Under the pieces are notes generated by a model that saw only the letters and a program-made list of their open reading frames with translations, made no database searches and was not told the origin of the DNA. This document shows positions 34,547 through 42,772 of a DNA stretch of 64,000 nucleotides, piece by piece (the stretch's first letter is position 1; every line of letters starts with the position of its first letter). The stretch is taken from assembly GCA_002363615.1 (NCBI GenBank), contig DEWK01000005.1, forward strand, positions 24,578 through 88,577, read 5' to 3'. Source of the stretch: Lachnospira sp. UBA3212. Its GTDB lineage: Bacteria; Bacillota; Clostridia; Lachnospirales; Lachnospiraceae. Both the position numbers and the translations under genes were made by a program.

Positions 34547-35419
34547 TTACTGAAGTTTTGTTCCTGTTAACTTTTCATAAGCTTCAAGATACTTATTGAT
34601 CGTCTTCGTTGCGATCTCTTCAGGAAGAGTATCGTTGTTATCCGGATTTGCCTTTAACCAATCTCTCGCAATCTGCTTATCAAAAGATGGCTGACCGTGT
34701 CCCTCTTCATAACCCTCTGCCGGCCAGAAACGAGAACTATCCGGAGTAAGAACCTCATCAGCAAGAACAATATTTCCCTGCTCATCTAATCCAAACTCAA
34801 ACTTCGTATCTGCAATAATGATACCACGAGTCAAGGCATAATCTGCACACTTCTTGTATAATTCGATGGTAAGGTCACGAAGCTTTGTTGCATACTCCTC
34901 TCCCTTTCCAGGATAAGCCTTCTCTAATACTTCGATGGACTTCTCATAAGAGATATTCTCATCGTGATCACCAATCTCAGCCTTGGTAGATGGGGTATAG
35001 ATTGGTTCAGGAAGCTTTGCTGATTCCTTTAAACCTTCCGGAAGCTTGATTCCACAAACTTCACCTGTCTTCTGATAAGAAGCCCAACCACTACCTGTAA
35101 TATAACCACGAACGATGCACTCAAGCGGAAGCATATCAAGCTTTCTACACATCATACTGTTACCGGTAAACTGAGGCTGTCTGAAATATTCAGGCATATC
35201 AGCTACATCAACAGAAATCATATGATTGTCAACCAAATCCTTGGTGTAATCAAACCAGAACTTAGACATCTGGGTTAATACAGTTCCCTTCTTGCTAATG
35301 GTGTTGTGAAGAATCACATCGAAACAGCTGATACGGTCTGTAGCAACCATAATTAAGCTGTCCCCATTATCATAGATCTCACGAACTTTTCCTTCTTTGA
35401 TAGGTTTTAACTCTTCCAT
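34547..35419 (-). CDS. purC: Phosphoribosylaminoimidazole-succinocarboxamide synthase (SAICAR synthase)
   Basis: 290 residues; catalyses the ATP-dependent joining of CAIR and aspartate in purine synthesis. Motifs: GKVREIYDNGDSLIMVATDRISCFDVIL at the N-terminus, MCRKLDMLPLECIVRGYITGSGWASY, and LADEVLTPDSSRFWPAEGY. Length matches the longer bacterial class. It appears monocistronic, away from other pur genes, with a leader containing a short CATGC/GCATG hairpin at 35447-35460 and a probable promoter TTGAAA-N17-TACACT further upstream. Confidence 0.95.
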   Translation of the reverse strand: MEELKPIKEGKVREIYDNGDSLIMVATDRISCFDVILHNTISKKGTVLTQMSKFWFDYTKDLVDNHMISVDVADMPEYFRQPQFTGNSMMCRKLDMLPLECIVRGYITGSGWASYQKTGEVCGIKLPEGLKESAKLPEPIYTPSTKAEIGDHDENISYEKSIEVLEKAYPGKGEEYATKLRDLTIELYKKCADYALTRGIIIADTKFEFGLDEQGNIVLADEVLTPDSSRFWPAEGYEEGHGQPSFDKQIARDWLKANPDNNDTLPEEIATKTINKYLEAYEKLTGTKLQ

Positions 35420-35515
35420 CGTTTTACCTCTTTCATATCAATATTCCATGCTTGCGCATGTGCTCTTCTAGTGTAGTTTATTTATACATGCTTTTCAAGT
35501 CCCTTTTTGAAATAA

Positions 35516-36553
35516 TTATTTGCGAAGAGGGAAATTACCGGTGCCGTTCACCACTGCCGATGTTTTTAAAGGAATGTTTTTCTCTATAATCACGTCTCCG
35601 TAAATATCCGTGATTTTAAAGGTAAATGGTCCGGTTCCCATGCCGTTTGGTGCAGCAAAATAATTATAATTTTTTCTGGTTAATTCCATGTAAGAACCAT
35701 TTACCAAAACCTCAAGTTTTGAAATTGGATACCTGTGGTTACGCACCTGAACCTCTGCCCAATACTGGCTAGATGTCGGCTTAAACCGGAATGAAACAGG
35801 GTCCTCTGTAGGAAGGGCAATCACCCGCCAAGTCACCTGCATGCGACCGGTAACCGGATCTTCAATGGAGGCAAAGGCCTGGGGACTTAAATCAATGTCT
35901 CCTTCTTTTCCCTCCGGCAACTCATCTGTCACCATGACATAAACCACATCTCCGTCCTTGTCGGTTACCTCTAAGTAAGCTCCCGCAAGGCCTTTGGCAT
36001 AGTCAATGCTATTCATGGCACAGGTATAATAAATGCTTTCGTACTCATCTAGATTGGCACATCCTGTAGAAGTTCTGGTATAAAAGGTCGCATCACCGGT
36101 ATGAAGCTTGTCGGAAGCATATTCTCCGGTGGAGGTTTTGCTGGCAGAAGATGTGTCTACCGTCGCATTTTTTGAGCTAGGATTACTTGCGCTTGTGCTT
36201 GAGGAACTACTTGCTGCCTTTACCTTCACCTTCATGGTGTAAGTCTTTTTTCCCACCTTTGCTCTTAGCTTAGCGGTTCCGGCTTTTTTTCCAATGATTT
36301 GCACTTTCTTTTTAGAACACTTCTTTACCTTTAAAATGCTCTTTTTACTAGAAAAATAGGTCACCTTCTTCTTGGCATCCTTTTTTGACAATTTAAATTT
36401 GATGGTCTTTTTCTTACCAACTTTAATGCTAACGCTTTTTTTACGAAATCCTGTTTTGCTTGCCGCCTCCGTTACCTTGGGACTGATTCCAAGCCCAAGC
36501 ACCGTAATACAGGTTGCTAAACCAAGCACTAGCACTCGTTTCATCTTCTTCAT
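35516..36553 (-). CDS. Big_2-like domain fused to a bacterial expansin (EXLX1/YoaJ type)
   Basis: 345 residues from ATG at 36553, chosen for its AAGGAG site; the longer frame would start with TTG. A signal peptide (VLVLGLATCITVLGLG) is followed by a Lys-rich Big_2-like module (about 30-110) and a Ser linker. The C-terminal 200 residues match the two-domain expansin layout. The double-psi beta-barrel D1 has GDATFYTR, GAYLEV, VTDELPEGKEGDIDLSPQAF (with the key Asp of DLSP) and WRVIALP; D2 has QYWAEVQVRNHRYPISKLEV and NYNYFAAPNGMGTGPFTFKI. Expansins loosen cellulose-containing walls without hydrolysis. The Big_2 fusion could tether it to the cell or to fibre. Confidence 0.88.
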   Translation of the reverse strand: MKKMKRVLVLGLATCITVLGLGISPKVTEAASKTGFRKKSVSIKVGKKKTIKFKLSKKDAKKKVTYFSSKKSILKVKKCSKKKVQIIGKKAGTAKLRAKVGKKTYTMKVKVKAASSSSSTSASNPSSKNATVDTSSASKTSTGEYASDKLHTGDATFYTRTSTGCANLDEYESIYYTCAMNSIDYAKGLAGAYLEVTDKDGDVVYVMVTDELPEGKEGDIDLSPQAFASIEDPVTGRMQVTWRVIALPTEDPVSFRFKPTSSQYWAEVQVRNHRYPISKLEVLVNGSYMELTRKNYNYFAAPNGMGTGPFTFKITDIYGDVIIEKNIPLKTSAVVNGTGNFPLRK

Positions 36554-36570
36554 TTTCCTTCTCCTTACTA

Positions 36571-37122
36571 TCAATGGTCACTTTCCAAAGACATGCGTTC
36601 AAACACCTGCTGATTCATTCTACAATCGAACAGGGCTCGGTGAGCTCCCTCCGGATTAATCCCATAGTAATTTGCCAAATCGCCCAAACGGTGATGAGCC
36701 AATTGAGGAAGCTTCCTTCTAGCATAAGACAAGGTATCTACAAAATCATTTCCCGGGATTCTTTGATAAATCAGCCTGCTTTCCCTGTAGATAAATTTTA
36801 AGTCAAAGGCATAGATATTGTGACCCACTAAAATATCATTTCCAATAAAGTCCAAAAATTCCGGAAGGATTTCTTGGATTGTAGGAGCTGCTGCCACCAT
36901 ATCGTTTGTGATGTGGTTGACACGACTTGCCCCCGGTGGAATCAAACATCCTGGATTTACCAGACTGGAAAATTCCTCCACCGGCACCCGATTTCTTACC
37001 CGAATGGCTGAGATTTCTACGATTTTATCCATAGCCGGAGACACCCCTGTGGTTTCCAAGTCAAAGACTACATAATCATCCACATGACGTTTCAAGTCAC
37101 ACCCCTGTGTTCTTCCTAACAT
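36571..37122 (-). CDS. DnaQ-like DEDDh 3'-5' exonuclease
   Basis: 183 residues, the stand-alone exonuclease domain of the Pol III epsilon/PolC type. The acidic residues are in place: FDLETTG (D, E), HNIYAFDLKF (D), and AHRALFDCR (H, D). The lid and HHRLGDLANYYGI motif are typical. Likely substrates are DNA ends or small RNA/DNA fragments. It lies between the acylphosphatase gene (12 nt away) and the expansin gene (17 nt), suggesting an operon of unrelated functions. Confidence 0.88.
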   Translation of the reverse strand: MLGRTQGCDLKRHVDDYVVFDLETTGVSPAMDKIVEISAIRVRNRVPVEEFSSLVNPGCLIPPGASRVNHITNDMVAAAPTIQEILPEFLDFIGNDILVGHNIYAFDLKFIYRESRLIYQRIPGNDFVDTLSYARRKLPQLAHHRLGDLANYYGINPEGAHRALFDCRMNQQVFERMSLESDH

Positions 37123-37134
37123 TTTACTTCCTCC

Positions 37135-37404
37135 TTACCGAATATAAAAACCAGTCCCCTCTTCTAAGGGTATGTCTTTTTCCTGAATTTGATCAATTTC
37201 AATCCAGCGCCCCCGGCTGATTTCCTTGATGAATTCTGTCAGTTCCTCTTTCTTTCCTTGAGCCTCCATGCGCACGCTTCCGTCATACTCATTGGTAACA
37301 AAACCACTGATTCTTCGGCGCAAAGCCAGGTGGCTTGCCCGGTAACGAAAGCCAACTCCCTGCACTCGTCCAAAAAAGAGATATTCCTTTCGAATTTCTT
37401 CCAT
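37135..37404 (-). CDS. acyP: Acylphosphatase
   Basis: 89 residues from ATG at 37404 (MEEIRKEY), preferred because GGAGGAAGA precedes it and the size then fits the family. Catalytic motif GRVQGVGFRYRA (Arg binds phosphate) and the Asn in GFVTNEYDGSVRMEAQG are present. It hydrolyses acyl phosphates such as carbamoyl or acetyl phosphate in vitro. First gene of the small operon with the exonuclease. Confidence 0.92.
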   Translation of the reverse strand: MEEIRKEYLFFGRVQGVGFRYRASHLALRRRISGFVTNEYDGSVRMEAQGKKEELTEFIKEISRGRWIEIDQIQEKDIPLEEGTGFYIR

Positions 37405-37504
37405 TCTTCCTCCATTCCAGCATTGATTTTTCACTCATATTCTGTTACACTGTAGCGAACTGCAAGTCACCGCTTGCAAAAAAATACAAGATTTGAGGTT
37501 TACC

Positions 37505-37687
37505 ATGAACAATGAATACCAGTATTCCTTTAAGGTTCTTGGTTCCTGCATCGGTTGCAAAACCTGTTACCGCGCTTGTCCGGTAGGAGCCATTCAAACA
37601 GGCCCTATTCGAATCGACCAGGATGCCTGCATCCGTTGCGGTAAATGTGAATCCGCTTGTCCGGGACATAAGATCATTAAAGCCTAA
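37505..37687 (+). CDS. Small 2[4Fe-4S] ferredoxin-type protein
   Basis: 60 residues from ATG at 37505, placed after a GAGG site; a TTG 12 nt upstream is less likely. Two cluster motifs are complete: CIGCKTCYRACP and CIRCGKCESACP. It probably carries electrons to an unidentified partner. It is one of only two plus-strand genes here and is followed by its own strong terminator, so it is an independent unit. Confidence 0.88.
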   Translation: MNNEYQYSFKVLGSCIGCKTCYRACPVGAIQTGPIRIDQDACIRCGKCESACPGHKIIKA

Positions 37688-37693
37688 GAACTA

Positions 37694-37720
37694 CCGTCTG
37701 CCAAGGCAGGCGGTTTTTTT
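37694..37720 (+). terminator. Terminator of the ferredoxin gene
   Basis: CCGTCTGCC/GGCAGGCGG, 9-bp stem with a 2-nt AA between the arms as written (a few terminal pairs open to form the loop), followed by eight T. Confidence 0.93.
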
Positions 37721-38418
37721 TAATCTAAAATCTTTAAGGGCTTAAAATTCAAGTAGTCTCCGGAAACTAAGTGATAGGTCACTCCCCTCACCTCTCCATG
37801 AAAACTATCATCAAACCTTGCCGCCCCATGACAATGAGAATAGATTACCTGCTCTACCCCATTCTCTTCTGCAATCCGGGTAAATGGACTTTCCTCCTCC
37901 CCCAATGACGTTGGGGGATAATGCAAGAACATTAAAAACTTTTCATATCCCGCCTCTTTGGCCTTGGCAAATGAAAGTTTTAGCCGCTTTATCTCTCGCT
38001 CTAGTAGTTTTTCAAAATGCTCATAGCTGTCCCGGCCCTCATAACAGATTCCCTTTGTTCCCACCAGGGCATAGTCCTTGTAACTATAGAAATTATTTTG
38101 CAAGAATTCCAATCGCCCCTGAAATCTTTCATTTAGACGTGGCGTCTTGTTGGCATTCCAAAAGGTATCATGATTGCCCCGAAGCAATATTTTTCTCCCC
38201 GGTAGATTTTCAATAAAAAGGAGGTCCTGCTCACATTCGTGGAGTTTGTGGCCCCAGCTGTGATCTCCTGTAATCACCGTGGTATCTTCTAATTTTACCA
38301 TAGCATGGAAATTCTTCCAGATTTTATCTTCATGGTGATGCCACACCAAACCAAACCGGTCCATGGATTTGTCTACCTGACTTGCCAGATGAAAATCACC
38401 GATTGCCCATAGTGCCAT
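37720..38418 (-). CDS. Calcineurin-like metallophosphoesterase
   Basis: 232 residues with the full metal-binding series: GDFHLA near residue 7, GDHSWG near 53, RGNHDTFW near 79, FLHYPPTS near 164 and YSHCHGAARF near 193. The closest described proteins are uncharacterised phosphoesterases. It lies 13 nt downstream of the M18 aminopeptidase gene and is probably co-transcribed with it. Substrate unknown. Confidence 0.85.
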   Translation of the reverse strand: MALWAIGDFHLASQVDKSMDRFGLVWHHHEDKIWKNFHAMVKLEDTTVITGDHSWGHKLHECEQDLLFIENLPGRKILLRGNHDTFWNANKTPRLNERFQGRLEFLQNNFYSYKDYALVGTKGICYEGRDSYEHFEKLLEREIKRLKLSFAKAKEAGYEKFLMFLHYPPTSLGEEESPFTRIAEENGVEQVIYSHCHGAARFDDSFHGEVRGVTYHLVSGDYLNFKPLKILD

Positions 38419-38431
38419 ACTGCTCTCCTAT

Positions 38432-39700
38432 TTACTTGCTATAAACTTTCGCCCATTTCACTAGGGCTTTTACATCTTTTTTTCCTCCTGTTTCACAAGC
38501 GGAATGCATACCAAGGATTCCAATTCCCAAATCCACCCCATAAACCGGCAAATAGGAGGATACAATTGGTCCCAGTGTCGTCCCACCTGCCACATCGGAA
38601 TGGTTGATTTGCCTTTGGACCGCTATCTTATTTTCCTTGCAAAGTTCTAGGATGACCCCATTGGAATAAGAATCTGAATTGTACCTCTGGGCTCCCGAGC
38701 TTTTTAACACCAGTCCCCGGCCCAAATATGTTTTGGTGGTAAGGTCGCTTTTTCCCGAATAGTTATGGTGCCATGCATGGGCCACATCCATGGACGCAAA
38801 AAATCCCCTGGTCACTAATTCTTCTTTGCTGATGTTTGAACAAGTCTTGCTTTCCCTCATGGCAAGCATCATCTTGTCTAAAATCATGGAAAGCAAAGAG
38901 GAATCCGCTCCCTGCTTGCTTCTACTTCCTACTTCTTCATTATCAAACAGGGCAAGTACTGCCGTGCTTCCCCCCGGCTTTTTCTCTCTCATAGCCTCTA
39001 GCCCTGCATAACAGGAAGTGAGGTTATCTAACCTGGGACTTACTAGTAATTCCCCTTCTAATCCCACTGCTTCCGGCTTTTGCGGATTATAAAAGATCAG
39101 GTCAAAGTCCAGAATTTCTTCATAGGAAATTCCCAAATCCCTTGCAACATAAGAAAGCAAAAGGTCTTTTCCTTCTTCCTTTCCTCCCTCAATGGTAAAT
39201 AAAGGGAGTAAGTGTTCCTGCACCTTTAGTTCATTTTTCTTGTTTACTTCTCGGTCCATATGGATGGCTAAACTTGATATCACTGCCAATGGTTTTTTGC
39301 TGTCATACAAAACTACCTTTGGTGCAAAGGCATCTTTTCCCTTTAATACAAGTTTTCCGGCAAGTCCCAATGGACGGTCAAACCATGTATGTAAAATCAT
39401 ACCTCCATAGGCTTCTACATTTGCCACACGATATTCTTCTCTTGGGATAGTTGGGGATGGCTTTAGTTTTAATACCGGACTATCTGTGTGTCCCGCCATC
39501 ATGCGAAGGTCCTTGCTTCCTGTATAAAAAGCATAAAAGGAAGATGGATAAGGACTTACAAAGTATCCCTTTCCATCTTCTAGCTTCCATTCCTGATCTA
39601 AGGCAAGTTCTTCATAACCTGCCTCTTCCAATAGTTTCTTGCTTGTTTCAACTACATGAAATGGTGTAATGCCCGCAGCTAAATACTCTTCTATCGTCAT
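38432..39700 (-). CDS. M18 family aminopeptidase
   Basis: 422 residues. Co-catalytic zinc/cobalt motifs: MAGHTDSPVLKLKP, LFDNEEVGSRSKQGADS (catalytic Glu pair), SMDVAHAWHHNYSGKSD, and HSDVAGGTTLGPI. The family (aspartyl aminopeptidase/LAP4) removes N-terminal residues, often acidic, from peptides in the cytosol. Length is standard. It is upstream of the metallophosphoesterase gene. Confidence 0.92.
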   Translation of the reverse strand: MTIEEYLAAGITPFHVVETSKKLLEEAGYEELALDQEWKLEDGKGYFVSPYPSSFYAFYTGSKDLRMMAGHTDSPVLKLKPSPTIPREEYRVANVEAYGGMILHTWFDRPLGLAGKLVLKGKDAFAPKVVLYDSKKPLAVISSLAIHMDREVNKKNELKVQEHLLPLFTIEGGKEEGKDLLLSYVARDLGISYEEILDFDLIFYNPQKPEAVGLEGELLVSPRLDNLTSCYAGLEAMREKKPGGSTAVLALFDNEEVGSRSKQGADSSLLSMILDKMMLAMRESKTCSNISKEELVTRGFFASMDVAHAWHHNYSGKSDLTTKTYLGRGLVLKSSGAQRYNSDSYSNGVILELCKENKIAVQRQINHSDVAGGTTLGPIVSSYLPVYGVDLGIGILGMHSACETGGKKDVKALVKWAKVYSK

Positions 39701-39810
39701 CTGATCTCCCTCTTTGCAATACGTTTCATCTTAGCCTGACAAACAGGCCACAGAAGTAATTTTACCATCCGATACAAGATTCTGTAAAGGGGCGATTCTC
39801 TTAGAAGTAG

Positions 39811-39848
39811 AAAAGCCAGGTGATAGATTTCTCTATCATCTGGCTTTT
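39811..39848 (-). terminator. Terminator of pckA
   Basis: Minus-strand AAAAGCCAGATGATAG/CTATCACCTGGCTTTT hairpin, 16 bp with one mismatch, and a 6-nt loop. Confidence 0.92.
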
Positions 39849-39874
39849 ATCATCTATAAAGTAGTAATCAAATC

Positions 39875-41488
39875 CTATAACTGAGGACCTGCAGCAACGA
39901 GTGCCTTACCAGCTTCATTACCTTCATACTTCTTAAAGTTCTTAATAAATCTTTCGCAAAGATCCTTAGCCTTTGTCTCCCACTCAGCTGCATCAGCGTA
40001 AGTATCACGAGGATCAAGGATTCCAGTATCAACACCTGGAAGTTCTGTAGGAACTTCGAAATCGAAGTAAGGAATCTTCTTTGTAGGAGCCTTTAATACA
40101 TCACCGCTTAAGATCGCATCGATGATACCACGAGTATCCTTAATAGAAATTCTCTTACCGGTTCCGTTCCAACCGGTGTTAACTAAGTAAGCCTTAGCAC
40201 CGCTCTTCTCCATCTTCTTAACGAGCTCCTCAGCATACTTTGTAGGATGTAACTCAAGGAATGCCTGTCCGAAGCAAGCAGAGAAGGTAGGAGTAGGCTC
40301 TGTAATACCTCTCTCAGTACCGGCAAGCTTAGCAGTAAATCCTGAAAGGAAGTAATACTGAGTCTGATCCGGTGTAAGAATAGATACTGGAGGAAGTACT
40401 CCGAATGCATCTGCTGAAAGGAAGATTACGTTCTCTGCAGCAGGACCTGAAGAAATCTTGTTAACCTTCTGAGCAATCTTGTCGATGTGGTGAATTGGAT
40501 AAGATACACGGGTGTTCTCGGTCACACTCTTATCAGCGAAATCAATCTTACCATCTGCATCTACCGTTACGTTCTCAAGAAGAGCATCTCTCTTGATTGC
40601 GTTGTAGATATCCGGCTCAGATTCCTTATCAAGGTTGATTACCTTAGCGTAGCATCCACCCTCAAGGTTAAATACGCCGTTGTCATCCCAGCCGTGCTCA
40701 TCATCACCGATTAGGAGACGCTTAGGATCTGTAGAAAGTGTAGTCTTACCTGTACCTGAAAGACCGAAGAAAATAGCGGTGTGCTCACCGTTCATATCAG
40801 TGTTAGCTGAACAGTGCATAGAAGCCATACCATTCAATGGGAGGAAGTAGTTCTGCATAGAGAACATACCCTTCTTCATCTCTCCACCGTACCATGTGTT
40901 AAGAATGATCTGCTCACGGCTTGTTACGTTAAAGAGAACTGCTGTCTCTGAGTTAAGACCAAGTTCCTTATAGTTTTCAACCTTAGCCTTAGAAGCGGTA
41001 TAAACAACGAAGCTAGGCTCGAAGTTTGCTTCCTCTTCCGAGGTAGGCTTAATGAACATATTTGTTACGAAATGAGCCTGCCAAGCAACTTCCATGATGA
41101 AACGAACTGCAAGACGGGTCTCAACATTTGCTCCACAGAATGCATCTACAACATAAAGTTTCTTGCCAGATAACTCATCGATAGCGAGCTTCTTGCAAGC
41201 ATCCCATGCTTCCTGAGTTGCACGGTGATTATCGTTAGGATATTCCTCAGAAGTCCACCATACTGTATCATGAGCCTTAGCATCATCAACGATGAACTTA
41301 TCCTTAGGAGAACGTCCGGTATAAATACCTGTCATAACGTTCACAGCGCCAAGTTCTGTAACCTGACCCTTCTCATAACCCTCAAGAGCTGGATTTGTCT
41401 CGTCTTCATATAACTTGTCATATGAAGGATTGTAGATAATTTCAGTAGCTCCAGTAATTCCGTACTGTGTTAAATCGATCTTTGCCAT
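39875..41488 (-). CDS. pckA: Phosphoenolpyruvate carboxykinase (ATP)
   Basis: 537 residues. Motifs: GRSPKDKFIV near the N-terminus, FFGLSGTGKTTLST (kinase-1a P-loop), LIGDDEHGWDDNGVFNLEGGCYAK (metal and oxaloacetate site), and NTGWNGTGKRISIKDTRGII. It interconverts oxaloacetate plus ATP with PEP plus CO2 plus ADP. In anaerobes it often runs towards oxaloacetate to make succinate and ATP. It is monocistronic, with a clear promoter and terminator. The codon usage is strongly biased, as for a highly expressed gene. Confidence 0.97.
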   Translation of the reverse strand: MAKIDLTQYGITGATEIIYNPSYDKLYEDETNPALEGYEKGQVTELGAVNVMTGIYTGRSPKDKFIVDDAKAHDTVWWTSEEYPNDNHRATQEAWDACKKLAIDELSGKKLYVVDAFCGANVETRLAVRFIMEVAWQAHFVTNMFIKPTSEEEANFEPSFVVYTASKAKVENYKELGLNSETAVLFNVTSREQIILNTWYGGEMKKGMFSMQNYFLPLNGMASMHCSANTDMNGEHTAIFFGLSGTGKTTLSTDPKRLLIGDDEHGWDDNGVFNLEGGCYAKVINLDKESEPDIYNAIKRDALLENVTVDADGKIDFADKSVTENTRVSYPIHHIDKIAQKVNKISSGPAAENVIFLSADAFGVLPPVSILTPDQTQYYFLSGFTAKLAGTERGITEPTPTFSACFGQAFLELHPTKYAEELVKKMEKSGAKAYLVNTGWNGTGKRISIKDTRGIIDAILSGDVLKAPTKKIPYFDFEVPTELPGVDTGILDPRDTYADAAEWETKAKDLCERFIKNFKKYEGNEAGKALVAAGPQL

Positions 41489-41585
41489 CTAACTTTACCT
41501 CTTTTCTCTAATTTGATGTCTGCAAAGCATCTTTCCCATGCTTTACTTTTACAATTTTTTCAGGCTCATAGCGAACCCGTTTTAT

Positions 41586-41614
41586 AGTATACAAAACTTA
41601 GAAAGAAAAATCAA
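41586..41614 (-). promoter_or_regulatory. Promoter of pckA
   Basis: TTGATT-N17-TATACT on the minus strand. The leader of about 90 nt has a small hairpin, AAAGCAT/ATGCTTT (41524-41544), close to the ribosome binding site. Confidence 0.7.
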
Positions 41615-41679
41615 CAAGCTATCTTGTGATTTTCAAAGAAGTTTCACAAATCTAACTCGTTGATTTTTTTTGCTTCGAA

Positions 41680-42666
41680 TTATTTGAATTTCTTGTATTT
41701 TGCCTTTAGTTCCTTTTTTACCGTTTTAAATGACTTGGAATTGATTTCCTGAATCAAAAGATCATAGGCATCATCAGTGGCAATACCAATATTTCCCAGT
41801 TTGAAAACCCCATCCTGATAGCTTTCAGAAAAACTGTCCCCGTTATTATACTTTTTGGCAAGCCACCGGAGATTCTTTTTCCCCTTCTTGATTTCCTTGG
41901 CATACTTCCCTTGGATTTTTTTAAATGCCAATACAAATTCCCTATTATCAAGAATTGATTGATAAGTCTTTTTTGAATGAGATCTCATGTACTTAAGGTA
42001 GGTAAGCATCCAGTAATAAAACTCGGCATAAGCATCACGATCATTTAAATAGGCATTGACATAGGTGACGTAGTCGCTCTTACTCTTGGCATGCTTTTTG
42101 ATATATGGAAAAAGAGAATTCATGGTATGCATGCCATGGTAGTAGGCGGTAAGTTCATTAAAGAGTCCATAGATTCCCTGCTGGTTTGAGGACAGGTAGG
42201 AATCGCTACCCACATAAGCGTCAAAGCGGAAGGTACGGTACTTCTTGGAAATGGTCCGAGTGGCAAGTTCTGTTTTAGGAACGTCCGTCTGACGAATCAA
42301 TCGATTGGTTTTGCCACCAAGATACACCTTTTGAACCAGGTAGTAATTTAGTTCTTCCTGATTTAAATACATCGGTTCCGAATAGGAATAATTGTGATAT
42401 TCCTCGTGGACCGCAACCTCTGCTGCCTCAACCAGGGTATCTGCATCCTCTAGCCAGCTTGAAAAGTCAGCTCCACGATTGCTTTGCTTTTTTAAAATAT
42501 AATAGGAATCAGAATCATAGTACTTCATAAGACGAAGGAGATTCTTCTTTGTCACCTTCGCATTAACCCCCGGCACTGCTGCCATCGCCGGAATTTGAAT
42601 CAGCATAATAGCCAGCATGCACATGCTAAGACCAAACTGGAGTTTTCTTTTATAAAAAAATTTCAT
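41680..42666 (-). CDS. Secreted protein of unknown family with an HExxH motif
   Basis: 328 residues. A signal peptide runs to about residue 30 (LSMCMLAIMLIQIPAMAAV). The sequence AVHEEYHNY at 85-93 contains HEEYH, the zinc-metalloprotease signature, and a second conserved-looking motif, NELTAYYHGMH, follows at 170-180 with a Glu that could be the third ligand as in gluzincins. The rest is helical, Lys/Tyr-rich, with no membrane anchor. I do not recognise the family, and peptidase activity is inferred only from this motif. It appears to be transcribed alone. Confidence 0.6.
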   Translation of the reverse strand: MKFFYKRKLQFGLSMCMLAIMLIQIPAMAAVPGVNAKVTKKNLLRLMKYYDSDSYYILKKQSNRGADFSSWLEDADTLVEAAEVAVHEEYHNYSYSEPMYLNQEELNYYLVQKVYLGGKTNRLIRQTDVPKTELATRTISKKYRTFRFDAYVGSDSYLSSNQQGIYGLFNELTAYYHGMHTMNSLFPYIKKHAKSKSDYVTYVNAYLNDRDAYAEFYYWMLTYLKYMRSHSKKTYQSILDNREFVLAFKKIQGKYAKEIKKGKKNLRWLAKKYNNGDSFSESYQDGVFKLGNIGIATDDAYDLLIQEINSKSFKTVKKELKAKYKKFK

Positions 42667-42728
42667 CTATATAATAGCCTTTCTAAACAAATACCAAGAT
42701 ATTATAACATACATTTGATCATTTTCAA

Positions 42729-42770
42729 AAAAAATATCTCAGCCGGAACACTTCCCCGACTGAGATATTT
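42729..42770 (-). terminator. Terminator of the FtsX-type ABC operon
   Basis: Minus-strand AAATATCTCAGTCGG/CCGGCTGAGATATTT, 15-bp stem with G-T pairing, followed by a T run. Confidence 0.9.
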
Positions 42771-42772
42771 AC

